Source: an uncultured Chloroflexota bacterium (lineage in GTDB: Bacteria > Chloroflexota > Anaerolineae > Aggregatilineales > Phototrophicaceae). From it: a DNA stretch of 64,000 nucleotides. Positions 51,130 through 60,181 of the stretch are shown here, in pieces. The stretch lies in the NCBI GenBank assembly GCA_937974245.1, contig CALJKV010000124.1:1-64000 (forward strand). The letters are read 5' to 3'. The first letter of the stretch is position 1. Every line of letters begins with the position of its first letter. The position numbers and the translations under genes were made by a program. Below the pieces are notes generated by a model. The model saw nothing but the letters and a program-made list of their open reading frames with translations. It was not told the DNA's origin and made no database searches.

Positions 51130-53189
51130 AATTCGCGTCCTTTACTTTTGTAAAATAGCAGTACTGCCATCGTGACGAAAAACCCTATCCCGGAAACCAG
51201 CGCGACATTAAAGGTGATGTTATTCAGATCGGAAATCGTCCTGTCGTCGGGCAGCCCCGGCCAGTTGGACGGCCAGATTTTCCCGGCGGATGGTGCAGGC
51301 GTGTAATCCCGGTTGCGGTAAATGTACACACCGTCCACCGTGTCCACGTACTCCAGCCGGTCATCGGCCATCGGGTAGGCCGCCACAACATGGCTGACAT
51401 CCCATTCCGCCAGTATACCCGTATCCAACACCGCGTCACGGTTCGCGTTCGAGAGGTCATTTCCGGTTACATTGTTCAGCGGCGGCAGAATCACACTGTA
51501 AGTGTCTCCTGGCACGCCGCCCCCCTGGGCGATGGCCGCCGCGACGCCGGTCAACTGGAAGGGGTCAATCCCGCCGAAGAGCCGCAGCCCGTAGGCCGCC
51601 GCGACCTGTTGCTCTAAACTATAGGTAGGGGAATACACCCGCGCCGCATCGTCGGCTAACAGGCGTTCCGCTAACGGCGCTTGCGTATCCAGCCAGAATT
51701 CCGGCCCCTGCCACGTCACCCATTGCCGCCCTGTCCACAGGCTGTCGGCCATCACCAGCAGCAGGAGCAGCAGCCCCAACCGTTCCGGGCGCAGTTTGCC
51801 GTACAGTGCCAGGAGCAGGATGAGACCCAGCGCCGTCCCGATCACCAGCGTACTCAGCCCGGTACTGGTGGGCAGCGGCAAAACGGCCAATGTCAGCCCG
51901 CCGCATAGCGCCGCCACGCCGATTCCGCCCGCCGCTAAGAGACGGGGGATGAGAAGGAGGTTTTTAGGGGCGGTATCAACTGTTATTCCCGCATTTCTAG
52001 CCCTTTTACCCCCTCTAAATCTCCCCCGCCAGCGGGGGCGACTTGTTAGCCCTGTTTGACCAGTTCCCTCCCCGTTTGCCGGGAGGGTTGGGGAGGGGGC
52101 AAAAGACACCACAAACCCCATCAAAGTGTCCAGCCCGTGCCCGGCCAGCAGCGCGACGGCCAGCACCACGCCGAACCAGGCGCGGGAAGGCACGCGAAAC
52201 CACAGCAGGCCCGGCACAAGCCGTACGAGAATCGGCCACAGTGGGCCGTTTTCCCCCAGGGCATACAGCAGGCTGACGATCAGCACGCCCCACCAGAAGG
52301 CGAAGCGGCGCGGTTTGGAAAATAACGCGATTCCGGCCAGCAGCAGGGCAGGCAGGCCAAGATAGGTGAGCGTTTCGACGTTGCCTTCATGGGCGGGCAG
52401 GATGAGTCCGGCGAGGTGGCCGGGTTCTAATGAGAACACCCCGGCATCCTGCGGCGTAAGTGTCGCCCGGTTGAGATAAGGCCGCCAGCCCAGCAGCGGC
52501 AGCAGTACTGAAGCGGTCAGCAGCAGGAACACTGGTACGACCAGCAGCCGCCCCAGGACATGCCGCCCGTCACGCTTTTGCGCGATTCCGCACAGTTCAT
52601 AGGCTGCGGCGATGCTCAAGGAGAACAGACTCAACCGTACATCCGCCAGGAAGAGCAGCGCGGCGAAAACCGCCGTCCGCACGTGCGCGTACAGGGACGA
52701 ATCGCGCAGGCTCACCATCAGCCACGGCCACCACGCCAGCGCGTACACCAGGTCGAGATGCCCCGCGCCGAGATGCCCTAACGCCTTAGGTGCGAAAGCA
52801 TACGCCGCCGCACTGAGCGCAGCCGCTTCCGGGCGCATCCCTTCTGCCCGCGCCCAGCGCCACATGCCCCACCCGGCCAGCAGTAGGTGTAGGCCGATCA
52901 TGAGGTTCAGGTGGGACGCCGGGGAGAACAGCAGTGCCAGCCACTGTGGGGGATAGGCCGTTTTATTGAGGGGATTCGCCGCGAATGGCCCACCGGCCAT
53001 GATGGTTTCCTGCCAGACCGGAAACTGCGAATAACCCCACGCCTGGCGCAGGTGGAATGCCGCCGGCCAGTGCGAAATCGCGGCGTCGGAGTAGGGTGTC
53101 CCAGGGATAAAGGGCAGGCCATCCCCGCGCCAGCCGACCAGCACCAGCAAGGCGAGGCCGGCGGTAAGCAGGGTGATTTTATGGCGCAT
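51126..53189 (-). CDS. Large multi-pass membrane protein, YfhO/GT-C-like
   Basis: This 687-residue protein has about ten membrane segments and a motif FHLRQAWGYSQFPVWQETIMAG, like the GT-C donor-loop region. A segment near residues 360-420 is unlike a membrane protein (PSPTLPANGEGTGQTG, then RPRWRGRFRGGKRAR). It comes from two palindromic repeats in the DNA at 52021-52100 that keep the frame open. The C-terminal domain is soluble. The function is inferred by similarity to its neighbours: sugar transfer from a lipid carrier. It overlaps both flanking genes (by 4 and 11 bases). Confidence 0.78.
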   Translation of the reverse strand: MRHKITLLTAGLALLVLVGWRGDGLPFIPGTPYSDAAISHWPAAFHLRQAWGYSQFPVWQETIMAGGPFAANPLNKTAYPPQWLALLFSPASHLNLMIGLHLLLAGWGMWRWARAEGMRPEAAALSAAAYAFAPKALGHLGAGHLDLVYALAWWPWLMVSLRDSSLYAHVRTAVFAALLFLADVRLSLFSLSIAAAYELCGIAQKRDGRHVLGRLLVVPVFLLLTASVLLPLLGWRPYLNRATLTPQDAGVFSLEPGHLAGLILPAHEGNVETLTYLGLPALLLAGIALFSKPRRFAFWWGVLIVSLLYALGENGPLWPILVRLVPGLLWFRVPSRAWFGVVLAVALLAGHGLDTLMGFVVSFAPSPTLPANGEGTGQTGLTSRPRWRGRFRGGKRARNAGITVDTAPKNLLLIPRLLAAGGIGVAALCGGLTLAVLPLPTSTGLSTLVIGTALGLILLLALYGKLRPERLGLLLLLLVMADSLWTGRQWVTWQGPEFWLDTQAPLAERLLADDAARVYSPTYSLEQQVAAAYGLRLFGGIDPFQLTGVAAAIAQGGGVPGDTYSVILPPLNNVTGNDLSNANRDAVLDTGILAEWDVSHVVAAYPMADDRLEYVDTVDGVYIYRNRDYTPAPSAGKIWPSNWPGLPDDRTISDLNNITFNVALVSGIGFFVTMAVLLFYKSKGREL
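52021..52100. repeat. Palindromic repeats inserted in-frame in a coding region
   Basis: Two palindromes lie 30 bases apart inside the membrane-protein gene: CCCCCGC-CA-GCGGGGG at 52023-52038, and CCCTCCC at 52067 pairing with GGGAGGG and with GGGGAGGG up to about 52098. The encoded stretch (PSPTLPANGEG, SRPRWRGRF) is basic and proline-rich, out of keeping with the membrane protein. Such paired palindromes are typical of small dispersed repeats, here tolerated in frame. Confidence 0.65.
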
Positions 53190-54798
53190 AGACCGTCACG
53201 CTGCCGAAGCGTGCCAACATACGCAGCCCATCGGCACATGCTGCTGTGCCCAGCGCCTTTTCTTGTGGCCCGACCAGGACATAATTCACCTGGTATTGGC
53301 GGGTATGCAGCAGACTGTCACAATCTTCTGGCGGGAGGGCGCCACTGTACCAGGCCAGCACCGCCGCTTCACGTTCGGCAGCTCGCATCGTCTCGTATGG
53401 GTGGCCGTAGACGACCTGCCCACCTGTCCAGCCCGGCAGCCAGGCACTCACGTTGGGCGAGGCCAGCACGACAAAACGGCTGTGGTTGCTGCTCTCCATC
53501 CAGTCGAAAACCGCCCGGTAATCCTGCTCCAGGAACAGGTTGTTGTTCTGGTCAGGCTGGCCGTTAAGAATAGGCAGCAGCGGCGCGACCAGGACAAATA
53601 CCTGGCTGACGGCAATGAATGGTACGACTAATGCTGCCAGTCGGTAACGCCAGGGGCGGTTGATACGTTGGAACCAGAAGTCTTCCAGTGCCCGTGTCGC
53701 GAAATATGCCAGAGGGATCATCATCCCAGCAGAGAAACGCCGCTGTATGTTTGTCGGCATGTACATCAGGATCACGATGGCGATCAACCACAGCAGCATG
53801 ATCTGGTCGCCATCAGGTTCAAAGCGGCGCACCGCCCGGTATAACCCTGGCAGCGCGATGATCAGTGGCAGCCCCAGGCCAACCAGCAGATACAATGGCG
53901 GGGGAGCCGGGGTTACGTTCTGCCGGCTCCATTCCGCGATGATTGGATTGTCAGTCAGGATGAGGACATAGTACACCATGACCGGCAGCACCGGCAGCGC
54001 CACCATAAGTCCCCAGCGGAGTTCATCCATATAGAAGCGGCGTGCTATCCACCAGTGCCAGAGGACATACGCACCCACCGCCGCCAAAAACGGGACGAGC
54101 GCCTGGGGATAGAGAATAGCGATTACCAGGCTGACCAGTGCCGCCGTGAGACCCCCGTTTTTCGCATTGGGGCGCATATTCACCCCCGGACGGAACGCCT
54201 GCACAATCACGCCGGCTAACAGCGCCAGGCACGCCAGCGTCAGTGGAAAGTGGACATTCACCGCACTGCTGTATAGCGGAAACATCTCCGGTATCATCAG
54301 GTCTGGGAAACGGGTATCGCCGGTCAAGGTGCCGAATAACCACCCGAATCCCGCGCCAACCCCGATCAGCACAAAAAATATCCGGCGGGTGCGAATCCGT
54401 GTCCAGATTGTTGCTCCCAGGTGATACAGCGCCATATACATCATCAGCGTAGCGACCACCCGTGCCGCGTGGAATAGCGCAATCGGGGAGATACGTGTCA
54501 ACCGCGCCAGGTGGCCTAAAGCCGGATAGATGATCTGAAGAAAAGCCCCATTCTGAACTTCGGGTGTGTGCAGGAAGCGTACCAGCCAACTGCCTTGTGT
54601 TCCCTGGAACATCTTCGCGAGATAGGTTGCGCCATCACGATAGTTGTTGAGCACTCCCATAAACTGCCATTGTGTGCCAACCCCGCTGAGCGCCACCCAT
54701 AAAAAGGGTAGAAACACCAGCAGCGCTAACCCACTACTGACCACGATCACCCATCGCCATTCGGCAGGCGTGATATAAACGGAATCATGCTTCTGCAC
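53179..54798 (-). CDS. Multi-pass membrane protein, GT-C-like
   Basis: This 539-residue protein has about nine membrane segments. It begins with a short cytosolic tail, then a loop with NYRDGATYLAKMFQGTQG and AFLQIIYPALGHLARLTR, resembling GT-C and PMT-like enzymes, and ends in a soluble domain (about 430-539). It is the first of three overlapping genes, probably one transcript from a promoter in the 54799-55251 gap. It may help assemble a cell-surface glycan, but no substrate is indicated. Confidence 0.78.
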   Translation of the reverse strand: MQKHDSVYITPAEWRWVIVVSSGLALLVFLPFLWVALSGVGTQWQFMGVLNNYRDGATYLAKMFQGTQGSWLVRFLHTPEVQNGAFLQIIYPALGHLARLTRISPIALFHAARVVATLMMYMALYHLGATIWTRIRTRRIFFVLIGVGAGFGWLFGTLTGDTRFPDLMIPEMFPLYSSAVNVHFPLTLACLALLAGVIVQAFRPGVNMRPNAKNGGLTAALVSLVIAILYPQALVPFLAAVGAYVLWHWWIARRFYMDELRWGLMVALPVLPVMVYYVLILTDNPIIAEWSRQNVTPAPPPLYLLVGLGLPLIIALPGLYRAVRRFEPDGDQIMLLWLIAIVILMYMPTNIQRRFSAGMMIPLAYFATRALEDFWFQRINRPWRYRLAALVVPFIAVSQVFVLVAPLLPILNGQPDQNNNLFLEQDYRAVFDWMESSNHSRFVVLASPNVSAWLPGWTGGQVVYGHPYETMRAAEREAAVLAWYSGALPPEDCDSLLHTRQYQVNYVLVGPQEKALGTAACADGLRMLARFGSVTVYAP

Positions 54799-55251
54799 GG
54801 ATCACCCCCCGGCCTTGACCGCTTGTGTGTGGATTCCTGCGCGGTGTATAATCAACATGAAATCTATCTCAAAAAGTATCCGACGCAGGCGTTGTATTCT
54901 GGAAAAATCCAGGTTATTCATAGGTCATCTCATAGTCAACATATATCAGTTAGGCGTTTTAGACAATTGTGATATGCTGACCAACACTTATATCCTATAG
55001 ATGATTGCCGTCCGCGCCTGGGTATAAAACACGGTTTTTGTGCGTGGTGGCGGGACAGTGTATTTATCAGATCGGCTAGGTGTTATCCAGTTGCGAGAAC
55101 AATCCTGTGTGAAAAAAGGGCTTCGGCCCCTTGTCCTACCAGCCAACTGTAACATCCTGCCCGGTATCGTGGATAGAATAATCCAACAAGACTGCCTTCA
55201 TTGTACCCACTGCTGGGCAGGGGGCGCTAGCAAAGAGATGAACCATTCATC
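54799..55251. other. Divergent intergenic region with a promoter-like site
   Basis: A TATAAT at 54847-54852 lies 18 bases after TTGTGT (54823-54828), a fair promoter directed rightward. A short AT-rich open frame follows from 54856 (47 codons), without a clear ribosome site or family. The start of the zinc-ribbon gene at 55252 is some 390 bases downstream. The leftward promoter of the glycosyltransferase-like genes is also expected here. Confidence 0.45.
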
Positions 55252-55953
55252 ATGATTGAACTTGAAACACTCTATCGTATTCAGGAAATAGAACTGGAAA
55301 TTCTGGCCGGTCTCAGGCGGTTGAAGGAAATCACGGCGGCCTTACAGGAAAACGAGGCACTGGTGAACGCCCAGGCCGCCCTGGATACCGCGCAGCGGCG
55401 GGTCACCCCGTTCCAGTCCCAATCGCGCAACCTGGAATTAGAGATTCAGTCCAACCGGGACAAGGCCAGAGGCGCGGAAGACCGGCTCTATAGTGGCAGC
55501 GTCAAAAATCCGAAAGAACTCCAGGACATCCAAAACGAAATCGCTTCATTGAAGAAGCGTCATGGCGAATTGGAAGACCATCTTTTGGAAACTATGTTGG
55601 CAGTAGAGGAGGCCGAGGCTGTCCTGGGCGAGGCACAGACACACCTGAACGCGGTGACGGCATCATTTACGGCGGAGCACGGCCAGTTGATTGAGGAACG
55701 TGACAGGCTTAAGGCGCGTGATACCGTGCTGCGCCAGGAGCGTGAGCAGCGTCGGGCCGGGGCTGGGTCGGATTTACTCAAGTTATATGACGACCTGCGC
55801 CCGCGCAAAAACAACCAGCCTATTGCTCTGTTGACTGGCGGTTCCTGTGCGGTGTGCGGGGTGGAGCAGAATCGGCTCGTAGCGGATGCTGCCCGGCGGC
55901 GGCATGAAATTGTCTACTGTATCAGTTGTGAACGCATTTTGTATGCACGCTGA
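55252..55953 (+). CDS. C4-type zinc ribbon coiled-coil protein (DUF164 family)
   Basis: The 233-residue protein is mostly a long antiparallel coiled coil (residues 1-185; LEILAGLRRLKEITAALQEN, EIASLKKRHGELEDHLLETM). It has the SVKNPKELQDIQNEI hairpin signature of the family and a C-terminal zinc ribbon with CAVCG and CISC. It is thought to bind nucleic acid or act with RNA metabolism, but the role is not settled. It starts a pair with the NACHT-like gene, nine bases apart. Confidence 0.9.
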   Translation: MIELETLYRIQEIELEILAGLRRLKEITAALQENEALVNAQAALDTAQRRVTPFQSQSRNLELEIQSNRDKARGAEDRLYSGSVKNPKELQDIQNEIASLKKRHGELEDHLLETMLAVEEAEAVLGEAQTHLNAVTASFTAEHGQLIEERDRLKARDTVLRQEREQRRAGAGSDLLKLYDDLRPRKNNQPIALLTGGSCAVCGVEQNRLVADAARRRHEIVYCISCERILYAR

Positions 55954-55961
55954 GGTTCATT

Positions 55962-58616
55962 ATGGGCTTTGATGTTGAGAATTTCGGATTAGGACTGCTC
56001 ACCGGTTGGGTGACAGCTTATGGTGTATACCGTGCCCGTCACCGGATCAGTTCGGTGATGCGGGCGACCCGGCAGGGGGCGACCAGCGCCCAGGATTATG
56101 CCAAGCAGAGCGCTGACAGCCGTTATGTGAGCGACCTGGTGAATTATGCCGAAACGCAGCATCTGGCCGGACGCTGGGTGAATCTCTCGCGTATCCTGAT
56201 CGAACCACGTTTTATCGTGGCCCCGCCGTTTGTGTCTCCCCCGGATGATGAAGCCGAAATGGATGCTTATTCGGTTGTGCCGATCACGCCTGATTATCCG
56301 GCCTTGTATGCTCCGTACAACGTCCACACCCTGGTGCTGGACGAACTCGCAACCGGGAGTCACGCGCTGGCAATTCTGGGTAATCCTGGCAGTGGACGCA
56401 CCACAACGCTGCTGGCAATCGCCCTCAAGAGTCTGGGGCGGCTGAATCTGCCACCGCCGCCAGACAAAGTCCAGGAACGACTGGACGCCGAAGAAATGGC
56501 TTTGAGCGACAAGCAGCGTGCCGACCAGTTGGAGGAGCGCCGCACGGTTGAGCAGCGTGCCAGGGAACGCTTTGCCAAAGAACAGGGCATCACTTTTGAT
56601 GTGGATGAGGATACCGGAATACCGTTGTTGAATCGCCTGATGCCGGTGTATCTCGATCTGGCCGATCTGGTGATTGATGTCGCTGTGACCGGCACTGAGC
56701 TTGACCCTGCCGAACCGTTGGTGCAGGCTGTACAGCGGCAGGTGGGGCGGATCACCGCCAGCACGATCCCGCGTAACCTGTATAAGCGCCTGAACAGCGG
56801 CGGGCTGCTGCTGCTGCTGGATGGTTACGACGATTTGCCGGAGAGCGAACGCCGCCCACGCCTGACATGGTTGCAGGAACTCATGCGCCAGTACCCGGAT
56901 AACTTCTATATTGTAGCCGGGCCGCTCAATGGGTACGGTTTGCTTTCCCGCCTGTGCCTGACCCCGGTTTATCTGCGGGCATGGGATGACGCGGACAGAG
57001 CGCTTGCGGTGGATCGTTGGGCGGCGGCCTGGCCGGAAATCGCGGGAAGTCGCCGGGAACGCGCCCCTGAACCTGACGCGGAAGTGGTAGCACGCGCCAG
57101 AATCAATAACCGGGCGTTGTCCCCCTTTGATCTGACCTTGAAAATCTGGGCGAATTTCGCTGAGGACACCCAGTTAAGCGGGCCTGAGGGTTGGCTGCGG
57201 GCATATACGAGCCGGATGCTGCCGGATGACCAGCCGTTGGCTGATACACTGCCACAGCTTACCCAGGCCGCCGCCTTACAGTTGGATGAAGGCGCTATCA
57301 CCAGGGCACGATTGGAAGCTCTGATGACGGGCGTTTCGGTTTCGGAGGATGTGGCAGCGGTAGAATCTCAATCCACTGATGAGGCCGAATCCGACGAAGA
57401 CAAGAAGGAAGCGGTCAGCGCCCAGGGTAAGTTCCTGGCAGCGTTACGACGTGCCGGGTTGCTGATACGGTCCGCCGGTGGGCGTTATCGTTTCCGTCAT
57501 GGGCATCTCACGGCGTATCTCGCGAGCCTCGCGTTGGGGCAGCTCGATGAACGCGCCCTGCTCGTTAAGGCTGAACATCCGGCATGGCAGCAGGCGGCAG
57601 CTTACGCCGCGCTGCATACAGACCTTGAACCAGTGGTGCGGGCACGGTTGAATGCCCCCCCGGACATCCGGCGTGACCATGTGCTGGCGATTGCCTACTG
57701 GCTGCATTATGCGCCGGCCAGCGTTTCCTGGCGCGTATCGTATTTGAAGCACCTCGCGCTGCTTTTCGCCAATCCCAGCCAGTATGGTCTGGTGCGGGAA
57801 CGGGTGGCGGCGGCGCTTATCCAGACTCGTGACCAGAGCGTCGGCCAGGTTTTCCTCAAGGCGATGTCCCATGACGACGCTGGAATCCGGCAGTTAGCCT
57901 GTATCGCGGTGGGCGCGGTGGGCGTCCCCGATGCCCTCAAGGGGTTGGAAAAACTGCTGATGGATGACCCGGATGTCTATGTACAGATCGCAGGGGCGCT
58001 GGGGTTGGGCGCACTGGGGACGGATGAAGCGCTCATCGCACTGGTGGAAGCGTTCGCCACAGTAGAAGAGCATTTGCGTCAGGCGATTGCTGAAGTGTTT
58101 GCCGGAATCCCCGATGAGGGTTATCCGATTCTCTACGACGCCATCCACGACGAGGATACGCTGCTGCGCCGGGCAGCGGTGTTCGGTATCCGGCGGTTGC
58201 GTTCGCCCTGGGCCGTGACGACTATTCACCGTGCCTACCTGGAAGACGCGCAGTTCATTGTCCGGTCTGCCGCGCAGGTTGCCTTCCAGGCGTTGCAAGA
58301 TAGCGGCAGCAAAGGGCCGCATCCCTACCCGGTGGTGGAGTCGATTCCCTGGTTGCGCAGGTGGGTCAGTGAACGCGGTGAAATGCTGCCAGCAGGTGAA
58401 GGTGCGAACCTTGTACTGTTACGGGCGCTGCAAGAGGGTGACGACGGTATCCGGCTGCTCTCGGCGGCGGCGCTGGGGCAGCTTGGTGTGGCGGCGAATG
58501 CTAAATCGCTCTATACCGCGCTGCGTGACCGCCAACCGGAAGTGCGTGAGGCGGCTTACCGGGCACTGGCTGCGCTCCAGGGGCAAATGGGCATCCCGCT
58601 GCCAGCGGTGCTGTAG
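55962..58616 (+). CDS. NACHT-like ATPase with C-terminal HEAT repeats
   Basis: This 884-residue protein has a hydrophobic N-terminal segment (LGLLTGWVTAYGVYRARHRI), a P-loop NTPase domain with Walker A ILGNPGSGRTTTLL (near 140), Walker B GLLLLLDGYDDLPE (near 284) typical of NACHT-type STAND ATPases, a helical middle region and HEAT-type helical repeats from about residue 640 (VRERVAAALIQTRDQSV, ALGALGTDEALIALVEAF). STAND ATPases act as switches that assemble on ligand binding. It may be a signalling or defence protein, but no effector domain is visible. It is co-directional with the zinc-ribbon gene and ended by the terminator at 58641. Confidence 0.85.
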   Translation: MGFDVENFGLGLLTGWVTAYGVYRARHRISSVMRATRQGATSAQDYAKQSADSRYVSDLVNYAETQHLAGRWVNLSRILIEPRFIVAPPFVSPPDDEAEMDAYSVVPITPDYPALYAPYNVHTLVLDELATGSHALAILGNPGSGRTTTLLAIALKSLGRLNLPPPPDKVQERLDAEEMALSDKQRADQLEERRTVEQRARERFAKEQGITFDVDEDTGIPLLNRLMPVYLDLADLVIDVAVTGTELDPAEPLVQAVQRQVGRITASTIPRNLYKRLNSGGLLLLLDGYDDLPESERRPRLTWLQELMRQYPDNFYIVAGPLNGYGLLSRLCLTPVYLRAWDDADRALAVDRWAAAWPEIAGSRRERAPEPDAEVVARARINNRALSPFDLTLKIWANFAEDTQLSGPEGWLRAYTSRMLPDDQPLADTLPQLTQAAALQLDEGAITRARLEALMTGVSVSEDVAAVESQSTDEAESDEDKKEAVSAQGKFLAALRRAGLLIRSAGGRYRFRHGHLTAYLASLALGQLDERALLVKAEHPAWQQAAAYAALHTDLEPVVRARLNAPPDIRRDHVLAIAYWLHYAPASVSWRVSYLKHLALLFANPSQYGLVRERVAAALIQTRDQSVGQVFLKAMSHDDAGIRQLACIAVGAVGVPDALKGLEKLLMDDPDVYVQIAGALGLGALGTDEALIALVEAFATVEEHLRQAIAEVFAGIPDEGYPILYDAIHDEDTLLRRAAVFGIRRLRSPWAVTTIHRAYLEDAQFIVRSAAQVAFQALQDSGSKGPHPYPVVESIPWLRRWVSERGEMLPAGEGANLVLLRALQEGDDGIRLLSAAALGQLGVAANAKSLYTALRDRQPEVREAAYRALAALQGQMGIPLPAVL

Positions 58617-58640
58617 CGGTTGCTCGCCGCAAGACTATCA

Positions 58641-58670
58641 ACGAGGGGCTGCTGCTCCTCGTTTTGCTTT
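58641..58670 (+). terminator. Intrinsic terminator of the NACHT-like gene
   Basis: ACGAGG (58641-58646) pairs with CCTCGT (58657-58662) across a pairing-rich loop and is followed by TTTGCTTT. It lies 25 bases after the stop. Confidence 0.7.
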
Positions 58671-58729
58671 AGAGTGATTCTGATCTAAGGAAGATTTCCT
58701 TCCTAAGCGCCTCCTGGTGACACCAGGAT

Positions 58730-58922
58730 ATTACTCGGTGATAAAGCGCGATATCGCGCCGAGGGTGGGACACCGGAGGGAAACTGAGCGCAGTCTCGGA
58801 ACGGAGCGGGTCGCGTGCGACCAGTCGGGATATCGCACAATTATCACCCCTGGCCGACAGCGGGCAGGTTGAGCAATGCTGGACAGAGCCTGAGCGACGA
58901 TCACAGCATTACTCGGTGATAA
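58730..58922. repeat. Hairpin-rich non-coding stretch between 15-base direct repeats
   Basis: ATTACTCGGTGATAA occurs at 58730-58744 and 58908-58922 in the same direction, 178 bases apart. Between and beside them lie several palindromes: CCTGGTG-A-CACCAGG (58713-58727), GCGCGATATCGCGC (near 58747), GGTCGC-GT-GCGACC (near 58810), and an inverted ATTATCACC (near 58843). No gene is seen in the 375-base gap. It could be a small mobile or structured-RNA element; nothing known is recognised. Confidence 0.5.
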
Positions 58923-58991
58923 TCATCCTTATCATGAGTAAAATCGCTTAAATCGCCTCGTAGCGGCAAATCAAGGTGGTTGTGTGGCCCA

Positions 58992-59846
58992 TCAGCCTGC
59001 CAGAGCCGAGGTGAGATATGCAAAGATCGTACCAATATGGTTATTGATCGTTGAGAAGTGACCGCCATCGTCCACAAGATGGAAGACACTGTGCCGTAGC
59101 GTTGAGTTGAAATACTCGCCCATAACCGGCGGCACCTGGATATCATGGCGACCATACCACAGCCCGACTTCCATCGTAATATCCTCAATGCGGAAGCCCC
59201 AGTCGTGAACATACAACTGCCATTCATAGGCATCGCCATCAACGCCGTTCCGATGCGCTTCACTGGCATCGGCGGAGAAAATATCCACTGTATCCGGCGC
59301 GTGTTTGAAATAAGCCACGTCCGGCGCTGGCATCCCCTTAATCATCGTTTTGCGCATTTTTTCCGGGTCAGCATAGAATTTGCCCATTTGTTGAAGTGCC
59401 ATCCGGTTAGCGGCGGGTATCCGGCGTGCAAGGAAAAAGATCATCCGTACAGGAAACCACATACCTTTGAAGCGCCCTTCTGCATTGGGCGGTGCTGTGC
59501 CACTGATAATTGCTGCCCGGCTCAATCGTTCCGGCATGAAGTGTGCCAGTGTAGCGACATACGGCCCGCCACCGGAAAGCCCGAACACACTAAATTTGCC
59601 AATCTCCAGTCTATCGGCTAAGGCTTGCACGTCTGCGCTCCAATCACGAAGCTGTCGTCCCTGCTTGAAGTCCGAAAGACCAAATCCGGGACGATCCGGA
59701 GCGATAAGCCGGATATCCTGTTGATGCGCGGCCTCAGCGAACCACTGGGCTTCGAGTCGTGAGCCATTGCCGCCGTGAAAATACATGACGGACAGCCCGG
59801 CAGGATTGCCGTACTCGGCATAGCCAAGTCGTCGCCCGTCATTCAA
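58992..59846 (-). CDS. Alpha/beta hydrolase
   Basis: This protein of at least 284 residues has the alpha/beta-hydrolase pattern: oxyanion region YFHGGNGSR, APDRPGFGLSD, nucleophile Ser91 in GLSGGGPY, acid Asp in YGRHDIQVPP and His in DDGGHFS. It resembles esterases or proline-iminopeptidase-like members; the substrate is unknown. The TTG at 59846 has no ribosome site. The frame stays open upstream without ATG, GTG or TTG and reaches AUC at 59912, exactly seven bases from a perfect AGGAGG (59925-59920), so the true start may be non-standard or an error in the sequence. Confidence 0.82.
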   Translation of the reverse strand: MNDGRRLGYAEYGNPAGLSVMYFHGGNGSRLEAQWFAEAAHQQDIRLIAPDRPGFGLSDFKQGRQLRDWSADVQALADRLEIGKFSVFGLSGGGPYVATLAHFMPERLSRAAIISGTAPPNAEGRFKGMWFPVRMIFFLARRIPAANRMALQQMGKFYADPEKMRKTMIKGMPAPDVAYFKHAPDTVDIFSADASEAHRNGVDGDAYEWQLYVHDWGFRIEDITMEVGLWYGRHDIQVPPVMGEYFNSTLRHSVFHLVDDGGHFSTINNHIGTIFAYLTSALAG

Positions 59847-60181
59847 GACGATAGTCTGGTTGAGTTCCGGTTTTTCAAGTAACTGTTGGTGAAATGGTTG
59901 GATGGTGTTGATAACGCTTCCTCCTGGTTAATAAGGGCTAGTTTGATAGGCATCCTGCCCAATGGTCAATCAACTACGTAGTTCTAATGCATATTAAGAA
60001 TAGTATAGCGTTCATATTCTTATCGTGCAGACATGGCATAGCACTCGTGACTTTTTGTTTCCTATTCCTAACCCAAATCTTTGCACAAAAGCCGAACACA
60101 GGCATAATCGAGTTTAACGAACAGTGCCGTGATGTGGGTTTCGTTTTCCTGGCGTGTGTGGATAGATTGAGGTGTTGTTGT
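59847..60181. other. Gap with ribosome site of the hydrolase and a hairpin
   Basis: The left 80 bases hold a likely N-terminal extension and ribosome site of the hydrolase gene. A hairpin AAGAATA-12-TATTCTT lies near 59995-60020. The GAGGTG site of the kinase gene is at its right end. No other gene is seen. Confidence 0.4.
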
